Below, in pieces: positions 15,544 through 24,086 of a stretch of DNA of 64,000 bases. Origin of the DNA: Poseidonocella sedimentorum (GTDB taxonomy: Bacteria > Pseudomonadota > Alphaproteobacteria > Rhodobacterales > Rhodobacteraceae); NCBI RefSeq assembly GCF_900116005.1, contig NZ_FOYI01000002.1:310001-374000 (forward strand). The letters are read 5' to 3'. The notes below the pieces were generated by a model, which made no database searches, was not told the origin of the DNA, and saw nothing but the letters and a program-made list of their open reading frames with translations. Position numbers and translations under genes: made by a program. Positions within the stretch are counted from its first letter, which is position 1; each line of letters starts with the position of its first letter.

Positions 15544-17187
15544 ATGAAAGGTTATCAATTCGCGCGTATGGAGTCGTATTCGGTGCAGGGCGCGCCCGGG
15601 AAGAAATCCAATGAACCCAAGTTCCGGAAGAGCGGCGAGCGAGCCTGGACAGCGCAAGAGGTGCTGGACGAAGCTGAACGGAAACCTTGGGCCTCGTTCC
15701 ATGTCAATCCGGGCGGGCTGCCGCCGCAGATCCTGCCCGGGACCGTCAGCTCATTCGCCGCGGCGCGAGCGGCACATGAAAAAGCGTCGACGGTCAAGGA
15801 GGTCTACGTCCGCAAGGGCAAGAAGGCGAAGCGAAAGCTGCGTTCTGACGCCCGCACGCTCTATTCCTCGGTGGTGTCACTTCCCACGCTCACGGTGGAT
15901 GCTCTGGCCGATCCCGAACTTCGAGAGGAATGCGTCGCTCTGCTCGCGGCGGCAATGGAGCATGAGAGGAAGACCGTCGAGAAGGCCGGTGGGGTTCTCC
16001 TGATGGGCGTCATTCACTGGGACGAGGATCATGTCCATGCGCACTACCTTGCAATCGAGCCCCAGCTTGGTCGGGTCGATGCGCTTCACCCCGGCAGAGC
16101 TGCCAAGATCGCGTTCAACGAGGCGCACGCGGTAGAGAAGGTGAAGGACCCCAAGGCCGTGGGCCAAGGTGCGAACCGCGCCTACCGCGCAGCGATGAGC
16201 AAATGGCAGGACGATTTCTACGAAGGGGTCTTTGATGGCGCCGGTCTGCTCCGGTTCGGGCCCAAACGATGCCGCATGACGCGTGCCGAGTATCAGAAGG
16301 CCCTGGCGGTGAAAGACCGTCAGGCAAGGGATGAGAAGCGGAGGGCAGAAAGCGCGGAGACGTTCAATGAGCAGGTCACGGCTATCGAAGGCGAGAAGAT
16401 CGACCTCCTCCTCCGCGAAACCGAGGCAGCCAGACTGGCGGCGCAGGGCCAAGCGGAAATCATCCGTGCCGAAGAGCTTGCTTCCTCGGCCGCGGATAGG
16501 GTCGAGGCGCTGGTATGCGGGATGAGTGCCATCGAGGCGCGCCAAATCGACTACCGGCCTGCAACCGAGAAACGTCGGGAGGGGCTCGAGTTCGGACCTA
16601 AAGCGCCCGACGCGGAAGAAGACCGGCGCTCGCTCAAGAAGCGGATCATGCCGGCGTTCGATCTCTTGGTCGGCTTCGCCCGCCGGGTCTTTGGTGTCCG
16701 CCAGCGCGAGGAGGCCCAGGAAGCGACGGCGGCAGAGCTGCGCCGCCGCGCGGCTGTCGTGGAAGCCACGATGTCGCAGTCGCGACAGGTTGTCCCGGAG
16801 AGCTTGGCGGCTCTGGCAGCTGGAGAAACGGCCCCCTTGGACGAGGAAAGCTTTCCCGGGGCCTGGGCGATACCGTCCGAGGCAGACACCGCTGCGCTTC
16901 GGAAACGACTGGAAGTCACGACGAATCTGGAGCTCAGAGCTGCATATCAAGCAACGCGCGATGCCATGCTCCTGACCGAAGAAGACGCTGCGCTTCGCGC
17001 GGGATACGTGAGAGGTGTGAAGGTGATCGAGGTGAATGCTGCGGAACGCGGGTTTGACCTCGAGACCGGTCGACAGGACGTGGAGAACGCCACGGACCCG
17101 AAAGTGGCCGCCCTTCACACCGATCAATTTCTTGAGCCGATCAAAGTCCTTCGGGTGTCTCCGGAGCGCGTCCGCACAAGGACCTGA
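15544..17187 (+). CDS. MobV/Pre-like relaxase (mobilization protein)
   Basis: A 547-residue protein. The motif HWDEDHVHAH (residues 158-167) matches the metal-binding H-x-D-E-x3-H-x-H motif of MobV/Pre relaxases, preceded by a hydrophobic strand. The N-terminal half would nick oriT and the C-terminal half (residues 265-450) is Glu/Arg-rich and helical, typical for Mob proteins. The AAAGGAG at 15531 is correctly spaced for the ATG at 15544 rather than the ATG at 15538. Upstream parts of the open frame lie in the oriT region and are rejected. Confidence 0.75.
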   Translation: MKGYQFARMESYSVQGAPGKKSNEPKFRKSGERAWTAQEVLDEAERKPWASFHVNPGGLPPQILPGTVSSFAAARAAHEKASTVKEVYVRKGKKAKRKLRSDARTLYSSVVSLPTLTVDALADPELREECVALLAAAMEHERKTVEKAGGVLLMGVIHWDEDHVHAHYLAIEPQLGRVDALHPGRAAKIAFNEAHAVEKVKDPKAVGQGANRAYRAAMSKWQDDFYEGVFDGAGLLRFGPKRCRMTRAEYQKALAVKDRQARDEKRRAESAETFNEQVTAIEGEKIDLLLRETEAARLAAQGQAEIIRAEELASSAADRVEALVCGMSAIEARQIDYRPATEKRREGLEFGPKAPDAEEDRRSLKKRIMPAFDLLVGFARRVFGVRQREEAQEATAAELRRRAAVVEATMSQSRQVVPESLAALAAGETAPLDEESFPGAWAIPSEADTAALRKRLEVTTNLELRAAYQATRDAMLLTEEDAALRAGYVRGVKVIEVNAAERGFDLETGRQDVENATDPKVAALHTDQFLEPIKVLRVSPERVRTRT

Positions 17188-17236
17188 GCGCCGAAAAGAA
17201 GAAGAGCCGAGGCGAGCGCGCCTCGGCTCTGCCTAC

Positions 17237-17926
17237 TCATGCTGCCTCGTCGTCGAGATCACCGTCGTCCTCATTGACTCGCCCGAGGTCTTCGTGCATC
17301 GCATCACCGCCATCTTCCGCGAGAGGCAGGCCCTCCTCGCCCGCAGGATCGTCGAAGAGCGGCATCTGGCAAGCATCTTCGAGGTTGGTCTCCGCGTTCT
17401 TGTCTGCCTTAGCCGCCGCACGTGCGGCTTCCTGCCGACCGAGGAGCCGACCCTCCAGTCCCGCGATGACCATCCGAAGATTTGCAACCTGGTCCTCGAG
17501 CTCCGCCGTGGCTGCTTCGGCCCCCTGGGCCCGAGCCGTCATCGCCGCCAATTCGTCCTCGACGGTGCCGACATCGGTCTCCCATTCGTCCAAATTCTTG
17601 CGGAGTTCTGCCACCTCCTCCGCATGTGCACGTCGGCTCACCGCGGCCGCTTCGTCGGCGGCGCGAAACGCGGCCTCCCAGAGCGCGGTCGTAAGTTCCG
17701 CGACCTCTTCGGGCATGTCCGGAACCGCGCTCTCCGCCTTGGCGCGCGCCTCCCGCTCAGCTTTGATCGCCTTGACGATCGGAGTGAGATCGCGGAACGA
17801 ACAAGGCCCGATCTGTTCGCGAACATTCGCGTTCGTGATGGGTTTGCCGAGCTTGTCAAGCTCACTCACTGCCGCCCGGGCCTTCTTCTCGAGTGCGGTG
17901 TTGGTCTTTTGGGTCTTGGTCGCCAC
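17237..17926 (-). CDS. KfrA-like DNA-binding coiled-coil protein
   Basis: A 229-residue protein. Residues 1-60 look like the KfrA N-terminal DNA-binding domain (ALEKKARAAVSELDKLGKP, then ITNANVREQIGPCSFRDLTP). Residues 70-185 are an Ala/Glu-rich coiled coil, and the tail is very acidic (EDDGDLDDEAA). KfrA proteins are plasmid-borne autoregulators that help organise or segregate plasmid DNA. A GGTAA repeat array lies just upstream of the start. It is convergent with the relaxase gene, with a 49-bp gap. Confidence 0.75.
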   Translation of the reverse strand: MATKTQKTNTALEKKARAAVSELDKLGKPITNANVREQIGPCSFRDLTPIVKAIKAEREARAKAESAVPDMPEEVAELTTALWEAAFRAADEAAAVSRRAHAEEVAELRKNLDEWETDVGTVEDELAAMTARAQGAEAATAELEDQVANLRMVIAGLEGRLLGRQEAARAAAKADKNAETNLEDACQMPLFDDPAGEEGLPLAEDGGDAMHEDLGRVNEDDGDLDDEAA

Positions 17927-17943
17927 CTTCGGCTCCTACCTTT

Positions 17944-17974
17944 GGTAATGGTAAGCGCCGGTAATACCGTTACC
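17944..17974 (-). promoter_or_regulatory. GGTAA array, likely KfrA operator
   Basis: Three direct GGTAA units (17944, 17950, 17960) and one inverted TTACC (17970-17974) lie 18-48 bp upstream of the kfrA-like start. The last two form the palindrome GGTAATACCGTTACC. KfrA is known to autoregulate through palindromes at its promoter, so this is a natural candidate site. Confidence 0.55.
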
Positions 17975-17981
17975 TGCGCTA

Positions 17982-17998
17982 CCACCCCGGCGGGGTGG
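17982..17998. repeat. Short perfect hairpin upstream of kfrA-like gene
   Basis: CCACCCC (17982-17988) and GGGGTGG (17992-17998) form a 7-bp stem with a 3-nt loop. It lies just beyond the GGTAA array. It could terminate transcription entering from the rep side or belong to the operator; no T-run is seen. Confidence 0.35.
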
Positions 17999-18188
17999 CA
18001 GGAAGTAAATGGGTTTAAGTGCGAGTGGCGAAAAACAATTTGGCAGCGCCCGATTGAATTTTTCGGACCCCGGCGCGGTCGAGCCGTCGGCTGGCATCGC
18101 GGAGGGCGACCACCCTGCCGGTGATGTCCGGCAGGCCCATGAGCCGAATGATCGCGCGGCGCTCAGGTGACATAGCGGCCCTCGTCCG

Positions 18189-18725
18189 TCATTTCGGCCA
18201 TGGCGAGGCCGACCCCCTCTCGAGCGGCGGTGCGACGGTGGTGGCGCGGACGCGCAGGAAGGTGCGGGCGACTATTTCGGCGTCGGCCTCACCGAGGTCC
18301 TTCAGCGCGTAGCGGGCGGCGGCGATGTGGTCGGGCAGCGATTTCGGCCAAGGGGGCCTTGGCGGCGGCGATTTCCAGTTTGCCGGTCCGGGCCTCGGCA
18401 GCGCGGCCATCCGGCTTCTGGTGGTCGGGACGGAGCCAGAGGACATGGCTCCGGACCTCTTCATCAGCACGTGCGTGGTAGAGGGCGGCCAGACACATCA
18501 GCATGGTGTCCTCGAAGGCACGGCTTCCCCGCCGTCCGTGACCCAGCTGGGTGTGGGGCGCGCTCTCGGGCGACAGAAGGCTCAGCTGCTCTGCTTCGGC
18601 CTTGGGGCCGGTTTCAGGCGCTCGATGCCGAGGACGTCGCAGAGCTCGCCCGCGAAGCTCTGGAAATTGGACATCTCACTCCCGCCGGACGCGCTCCAGC
18701 GGGTAATAAACTCGCCGATACTCAA
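18189..18725 (-). pseudogene. Collapsed class I DNA methyltransferase (YeeA/MmeI-like), internal deletion and frameshift
   Basis: Read on the minus strand, an N-terminal piece (GEFITRWSASGGSEMSNFQS, then AGELCDVLGIERL) resembles the start of large YeeA/MmeI-type DNA methyltransferases. It stops near 18582. The following DNA encodes pieces of the C-terminal end: LAALYHARADEEVRS, VLWLRPDHQKP, then after a frame change IAAARYALKDLGEADAEIV. The whole catalytic core (normally several hundred residues) is missing. The N-terminal piece overlaps the 3' end of the rep gene, with a possible TTG start at 18725. Confidence 0.65.
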
Positions 18726-20271
18726 ACTCGATCTCCCCCTGCTGGTGTGCAGGTTGCACCCAAGGGTTGGTTTCGACAACGATTTCCTTCAACCGACCGC
18801 CATCGGGTGCGGCGCTCCTTTCCGTCCGCGTTGCCTGCGTCGGCCGTGTGGGGCGGCTGGGGCTTGTGGTGGGGGTGGGGGCACTGGCGGCGGGGCTTCG
18901 CCCCTCCGCCGGCGCCTTCGGCAAGGCAGAGCCCCCTTGTAGCGGGCACGGACCAGTCTCAATGTCCGCGCTTGTCGCAGGCTTGGCCGGTTCGACGATC
19001 TGGCCGGCTTTCCGGCGACGATAGAAGGTGCTTCTCGACATTCCGAGCTCGACCCAAGGCTGCCGAGCCTCGCGGCTATTCTCCTCCAGCCACGCCTCGC
19101 GCGGCATCGCACCGGCGGACCGACGCCGCTGGCATTCTCGCTCTGCCTTCCTGCGGGCGCGCTCGCTCTTCGGCATCACTTGCTCGAGACCGAGCGTCCG
19201 AGCTCCTGCCGCGGTCACGCCGAGCATGTCGGCGATGGTGGCGCCGGCATAGTGATACCGCCCGTCAGAGAGGGGTGCGCCGCCTTGGAGGAGAGCGGCA
19301 TGAAGGGCGGCAATCCTTGCGACGCCGGACACTTCGGACGGGGACAGGCCAGGGGTGGCCTCGGCAGCCATGGCCTGAACGCAGTCCGGTATCTCCGCGG
19401 CGCCGAATGTGTGGGAGAGGCAAGTCGCGTAGAGGTGCAGCCAGGTGTTCCGGGCGCCGACCGGCACCTGACCACCCCATGACAGACGCAGGCGATCGAG
19501 ATCCCGCAAGACCGCCGAGAAACGCGCGCGCACGGGGAGCCCTCCGGACTGCTTTCGCGCGGTGCGCTGCTTCCGGCACACCTGCCGATGTTTCAGCTCC
19601 TCCCGGGTCGGGCGGCCTGCGGCGATGTAAATCTCGTCGGCCAGCCGATCGAAGTCGTAGCGTTCCAGAGTGCCGTCGATGATCGACGCGATCTTCTGGC
19701 TCTTGCTGTTCAGCGAGCCGGGCAGTCGTGTGATGCGCGCGGCATCACGACAGGCAGGATCGGCCCCGAGAGAGCGGAAGTGATCGATCAGCACGTTCTG
19801 CGCTTCCTGCCAACGCGGCAGGGCCTTGGGCGGCAGGGGCTTGATTAGCCAGATTGCAGCCAGGCCACGCCCCGTGAACAGCAGCACGGTCGGCTGCGGC
19901 AGCTTCAGTGACAGGCAGTGCATCGTCACGTCGAGCGACCACGCCCCCACGGACCTGCTGGCGCCGGGTGGCAGGCGGTCAATATCGAGGTCCAGGAACA
20001 GGCCGTTCAAAGCGGCGAGATGGCTCACTTTTCGGGGGCCATGGAAGCGATGGAGGCTGATATATCCGTCGCTATCCAGAAAATTATTGGCCAACACTGG
20101 AGCGGTGGTCAGGGTGTATGTCTTGGAATGTGCCCGTCCGGTCGCATCCTTCGCCATGAGGGTCGTCTTGCCGATCGCATCTTCCGGATGCAGCAGTCGG
20201 ACATAGGCTTCAGTGGTGAGTATCGGCGCTGCCGAGCCCGTCTCGAAATCGGTCTGGTCAAAGTGTTTCAT
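18676..20271 (-). CDS. Primase-type replication protein (AEP/RepB-like)
   Basis: A 531-residue protein. Residues 88-190 carry archaeo-eukaryotic-primase-like motifs: LFLDLDID with D94 and D96, LLFTGRGLAAIWLI (131-143), and RITRLPGSLNSKS near 180-191. Proteins of this type start replication or prime plasmids and mobile islands. A possible helix-turn-helix (MSRSTFYRRRKAGQIVEP) lies near residue 420, and the last ~100 residues are Pro/Ser/Thr-rich and low complexity. Its presence suggests the island replicates after excision or came from a plasmid. Confidence 0.75.
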   Translation of the reverse strand: MKHFDQTDFETGSAAPILTTEAYVRLLHPEDAIGKTTLMAKDATGRAHSKTYTLTTAPVLANNFLDSDGYISLHRFHGPRKVSHLAALNGLFLDLDIDRLPPGASRSVGAWSLDVTMHCLSLKLPQPTVLLFTGRGLAAIWLIKPLPPKALPRWQEAQNVLIDHFRSLGADPACRDAARITRLPGSLNSKSQKIASIIDGTLERYDFDRLADEIYIAAGRPTREELKHRQVCRKQRTARKQSGGLPVRARFSAVLRDLDRLRLSWGGQVPVGARNTWLHLYATCLSHTFGAAEIPDCVQAMAAEATPGLSPSEVSGVARIAALHAALLQGGAPLSDGRYHYAGATIADMLGVTAAGARTLGLEQVMPKSERARRKAERECQRRRSAGAMPREAWLEENSREARQPWVELGMSRSTFYRRRKAGQIVEPAKPATSADIETGPCPLQGGSALPKAPAEGRSPAASAPTPTTSPSRPTRPTQATRTERSAAPDGGRLKEIVVETNPWVQPAHQQGEIEFEYRRVYYPLERVRRE

Positions 20272-20339
20272 CTGGAGGAACTGGTGCTGAACGCACCTGC
20301 CTCAAAACGTGAACATCCCAACTCTTCCGCGTGAACAAC

Positions 20340-20360
20340 GGCCACCCCCTGCGTGTGGCC
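20340..20360. repeat. Inverted repeat between divergent rep and small gene
   Basis: GGCCAC (20340-20345) and GTGGCC (20355-20360) flank a 9-nt spacer in the 185-bp intergenic region upstream of rep. It may be a regulatory or origin element, but short GC-rich repeats arise easily here. Confidence 0.25.
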
Positions 20361-20456
20361 ATGACGTCGAGGCAAGGCATTTCCGCTCCGAGTCACGTCG
20401 ACCGAAATTCCGATCAGGCCGGGCATCCCGCCCGGTCTGGAACACTGGAGAACGAC

Positions 20457-20750
20457 ATGACCTCGACGAACAACAGCCGCCCCAACCCGCTGAATGAGCC
20501 CGGCCGCCCAGACGCGGAAGCGTGCCGGATCGTCCTCACCAACCAGGCGACGATCGATGACGCGGTCGCCACCCTGTCCACGAGCGAGACGATCGCCGTG
20601 GCCCTCGCCTTTGGTCGGGCGGATCTACTGCCGAGCGACTTCCGCGACTTCCGGTCGGCATGGCGCCGACTCGACAAGCGCCAGCGCACCCTGGTGGATC
20701 TTGCCGCGAAAGCTCGGTGGACGGGTCGCCATGAAGGGGTGGTTTGCTGA
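20457..20750 (+). CDS. Small hypothetical island protein
   Basis: A 97-residue protein starting at the ATG at 20457 behind CTGGAG. It has an acidic helical middle (TIDDAVATLSTSETIAVAL) and a basic C-terminal part (FRDFRSAWRRLDKRQRTLVD). I do not recognise it. It is divergent from rep and may encode a replication or copy-control accessory protein. Codon use looks coding-like, but the evidence is limited. Confidence 0.5.
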   Translation: MTSTNNSRPNPLNEPGRPDAEACRIVLTNQATIDDAVATLSTSETIAVALAFGRADLLPSDFRDFRSAWRRLDKRQRTLVDLAAKARWTGRHEGVVC

Positions 20751-21055
20751 GAGACCACTGGTAGCCGGGTGGACCTGAACTGCTGCGCTCGCGCATGGAA
20801 CGCGCGCACTCATCAGCAGGTCATCTGGCTGCCCCAAAACTGACCCGCCGCCGCGCAACGGCGAGAGCGGCTGATTCCAGGCGATAGTGACTCCGGGCGG
20901 GAAGCGGGCTTTCGCTGCTGCATTCGCGAATGACCGGTCTGGTGCGCATTCCAGCCGGGCAAACACGTTTTCTCTGCTACTTGCGATCGATTTCGTGCCA
21001 CCCGGGAAAGCCGCGCCCGCAACACGTCCCTAAAAGACTTCGGCAGCGGCCCCCG
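20751..21055. other. Non-coding gap, nothing recognised
   Basis: About 305 bp between the small plus-strand gene and the 3' end of the nuclease-NTPase gene. I see no convincing gene, repeat or strong terminator. It is the boundary between the replication part and the defence-like cargo. Confidence 0.4.
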
Positions 21056-23422
21056 TCATCCGGCGTTCGCCTCGCCCCCGCGCTTGAGCAGCGCCTTAAC
21101 GGCGGGCCGAACCACTTCCCTGCGCAGCTCCGCCGCCGTCTCCGACGCATCGCCGCTGAAATCGGCGAGTTGGGTCAAAGCGGCATCGATCCGGAGCATC
21201 AGCGGTAGGCTTTCCCTCTCCAGCGCTGCCGCAGCGAATGTTGCCGCGTGCTCCGGCTCCCGGCTGAAGAAAAGGAGCATGGCGTATGTTATGGGCTCAA
21301 AGATACCTTTGTAATGGAGCGCTTCAACGCCGCCCGGCAGCGAATGCGTCTCGACCATGTCGCTGAGGTTGCCCGGCTTGATTAGCGGCCCGGGAAAGCT
21401 CCCGATCTGGAGCATCAGGACCCCGTCGAGGCGCGCTGAGCGATCACCGTCTTCCGAATCGGCCGCCATCCGCCACATGGCCAGGTAGGACAGGATCATC
21501 CACGGATCGATGTCGACGAGAGAGTTGAGGTCCTCACCGTCTACGGTATGGATGAGGTCGCCCATCCGCAGTTCCATTCGTCCATTGGGCAGTCCGGTCA
21601 TCTCGAACTCATGCCCGTCGGGGGTTCGTCCCACCACGGTCCTCCCCGGAGAGAGCGCCTCACGGCGCGGTTCTCTTGCACGCAATGCCTCAATCAGATT
21701 GTAGTCGAGGGTCCCATGCGACCTTGTCGCCACGAAAATTGAATACGCTGCGATTACTGGACCGAGCGGAACGCTCGACGCGAGCCCAGCGAGGTCGTCC
21801 GCGACTTTGGCGAGGTCGCCGTCCTCGACGATGCGCCTTGCGAAAACGTGGGCCAAGTGCATGGCGAGCAAGTCCTGTAGCTTTGGGTAGAGTAGCGCCT
21901 CGCCCCCCTCGCTCCTCCCCTCGTGCAGCAAGCCCGCGTCGACCAGCTCGCGAATATCGGCGTCGGATAGCCGCTCGCGCAGCGCTGACTTCCGGACGAC
22001 ATAGGTGTCCAGTGAGAGCAAGCGGAGCTCTTCGGTAAGATCGTCCGAGGTCAGGTCCTCGACCAGCGTCTCGGCCACCTCGCGGTAGTTCGTCATAGGA
22101 CCAGAGGCGTCACGGTAGCGCCGCTCTGAATGACCGAGAAGTTCGATAGTCGGGATGGGTGGGAGGATTTTCACCTTTTCGGGTTCCAGGGGGCGGTCCG
22201 CCAGAACCAAGCTCGCCATCGTGCGCATCACCCACGGAAGACGGTATTCCCGGGACCGTTCACCGCCGGCCATGATCGATATTCCGTGCTCCTTGAGGTG
22301 ATCGCACGCGGTCGCGAACTCGTCGTCGTCAAGAGGCGTGAGGGCGAAGCGCTCGGGAGCGCGGCGCTTCAGAGCCGACGGTGATCGACCGTTGCCCGAT
22401 GTCAGCAGGCGATGCGCGGCGCCAGTGTCGAGCGCCAAGACGACGCGTATCCTCTCTCCGAACAACGGCGACGTCAGTGCCTCGAGGTCCTGCCGAAAGC
22501 TGCCGCGGGCACCATCGAAGTCGTCCACCGCGACTACCAGCGGCGGTCCCCCTGTCCGAGACAGCAGTTGGACCCAGTCACGCGCCTCATGTGGCGTGAT
22601 CGGCCAAGAGATCTGCGAGCTTAGTATGTCGGACAGCGTGCCGAACAGGTCGATCCCGCTGTCCGCGTCGAGCGTCAGCATGGCAAAGTCGTCGCCGGTG
22701 TTAAGGTGCCCTGCGAGCGCGCGGAGCGCCGATGACTTGCCGCTGATTGGATCGCCCTCGACGAACACCAGCCGCTTTCCGCTCTTGAGCGCCTCGACCG
22801 CATCTGCCACAGCCTTCCGCGGGAGGACAAAACCGTCCACGAACGGTAGTTCCGGAGTCGTCCAGTCACCCGTTCGCTCATCAACGAAGGACGCGCTCAC
22901 TGTGCGGACGGCCTCGATCCACACCTTCGGGTCGGGCCCAAGGAGACGCGAAGTCGCGCGCTTTATGTCGTCGGTGGCAACGAGCGCAACGTTGTCGAGC
23001 AGCGCCTTCAGTGCCACTTCGTCCTGAGACGCGGGGCGCCAGTCCATTCCAGTGTGCGTCTCGACCAAACGGCTCGCCGTGCCGTCCGTCGCCAGCACCA
23101 GTGGCGGTCCGGGATGAAGAATGCGGGCGTAGGAGAGCCCCTGTTCTACGTCGTCGTCGTTAATGCCGAGCTCGGGACGCTTCAGCTCCAGGACCAGAGT
23201 GGGCACCCCGTCCACTGTCACGAGGATGTCGGCGCGCCCCGTGACATGCTCGCGCTCCTTACCGTCCACATGGATGACGGCGTGACCAAAGCGGATCGTA
23301 AAGCTGACCTGCTGTTTGATCTCCTTACCGTCGAGCCACGGCAGCGCCTTCAGAAGCGCGGCGCGCGCCCGGGCTTCGAGCTGGGCCTCGGTCTCGCCCT
23401 TCGTTGCCTTGGTTACCTTCAT
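21056..23422 (-). CDS. HsdR-like nuclease fused to STAND-like P-loop NTPase (candidate defence effector)
   Basis: A 788-residue protein. Residues 10-110 match the HsdR N-terminal PD-(D/E)xK nuclease: D65 in GRADILV, E79 and K81 in LELKRP, and a Q94-x3-Y98 motif. A P-loop NTPase follows, with Walker A GDPISGKSS (223-231) and Walker B PPLVVAVDDFD (293-303), then VVLALD. The C-terminal ~400 residues are helical and unrecognised, possibly a sensor. The layout resembles Avs-type defence proteins but I cannot assign a known system. The start at 23422 has GAGGT upstream. Last gene of a three-gene operon, 34 bp after the previous stop. Confidence 0.72.
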   Translation of the reverse strand: MKVTKATKGETEAQLEARARAALLKALPWLDGKEIKQQVSFTIRFGHAVIHVDGKEREHVTGRADILVTVDGVPTLVLELKRPELGINDDDVEQGLSYARILHPGPPLVLATDGTASRLVETHTGMDWRPASQDEVALKALLDNVALVATDDIKRATSRLLGPDPKVWIEAVRTVSASFVDERTGDWTTPELPFVDGFVLPRKAVADAVEALKSGKRLVFVEGDPISGKSSALRALAGHLNTGDDFAMLTLDADSGIDLFGTLSDILSSQISWPITPHEARDWVQLLSRTGGPPLVVAVDDFDGARGSFRQDLEALTSPLFGERIRVVLALDTGAAHRLLTSGNGRSPSALKRRAPERFALTPLDDDEFATACDHLKEHGISIMAGGERSREYRLPWVMRTMASLVLADRPLEPEKVKILPPIPTIELLGHSERRYRDASGPMTNYREVAETLVEDLTSDDLTEELRLLSLDTYVVRKSALRERLSDADIRELVDAGLLHEGRSEGGEALLYPKLQDLLAMHLAHVFARRIVEDGDLAKVADDLAGLASSVPLGPVIAAYSIFVATRSHGTLDYNLIEALRAREPRREALSPGRTVVGRTPDGHEFEMTGLPNGRMELRMGDLIHTVDGEDLNSLVDIDPWMILSYLAMWRMAADSEDGDRSARLDGVLMLQIGSFPGPLIKPGNLSDMVETHSLPGGVEALHYKGIFEPITYAMLLFFSREPEHAATFAAAALERESLPLMLRIDAALTQLADFSGDASETAAELRREVVRPAVKALLKRGGEANAG

Positions 23423-23456
23423 AACACCTCGTCCCCGACCCGTTGGCATCGGGTTA

Positions 23457-24083
23457 CTAACCGCCGAGCTTCCCCGACACCGCTTCGCACTTCGACTTGT
23501 CCCACTCGCCCTTGAGAAGAGCCGCCATGTGCTCCTCAAGATCGTCAGCCAACGCGGTGTTCGGCGACGTCCCTGATTTGCCTGCGTTTGCTATGGCGTC
23601 AAGAACCTGGTGCACCGCGCGATCGGCATCATGCGTGTCGCCCTCGGCAGGCACTGGAGTGCGCCCGGTTGGATTGAGGCGCAGCCTGATCCCGGTTCGC
23701 AGACGGTCAAACTGAACCCAGTCGACCTCGGGTCCGCCTCGTTCATGGGTGCGCAGGATCGCCGCCAGCCGCTCGGTCTGGTCCCGCATCTCGGCTCGCC
23801 ATTTCGCTCGCTCTGCGGTGACCGTCTGCACCAGCACCGTCTTGGCGGTGTTGTCGATCGAAGCCGTAGCCGCGATATCGGCTACCTCACGCGCGCTTTC
23901 CCGAGCACTGCTGGCCGCGCTGCGCGACTTGAAATAGCTCGACAATGCGGTTGCGATGACGCCCGCCGCGGTCAACGCCGTCGAGACTGAACTGTCGAAC
24001 TTCAGGTCAGTGAGGACACCGACGATGGCGGTGACGGTTCCAACAGCGACGCCGGCATCGGCCTTCGTAACATCAATTCTCAT
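23457..24083 (-). CDS. Membrane-anchored protein of the defence-like operon
   Basis: A 208-residue protein. Residues 9-51 hold two hydrophobic segments (GVAVGTVTAIVGVLTDL and VSTALTAAGVIATALSSYF), then a basic stretch (KSRSAASSARESAREVAD), a helical linker, and a cytoplasmic part with WVQFDRLRTGIRLRLNP. No catalytic motif is seen. The start is 3 bp after the stop of the upstream gene, so the two are tightly coupled. It could anchor the complex or act as a membrane effector. Confidence 0.65.
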   Translation of the reverse strand: MRIDVTKADAGVAVGTVTAIVGVLTDLKFDSSVSTALTAAGVIATALSSYFKSRSAASSARESAREVADIAATASIDNTAKTVLVQTVTAERAKWRAEMRDQTERLAAILRTHERGGPEVDWVQFDRLRTGIRLRLNPTGRTPVPAEGDTHDADRAVHQVLDAIANAGKSGTSPNTALADDLEEHMAALLKGEWDKSKCEAVSGKLGG

Positions 24084-24086
24084 TCC

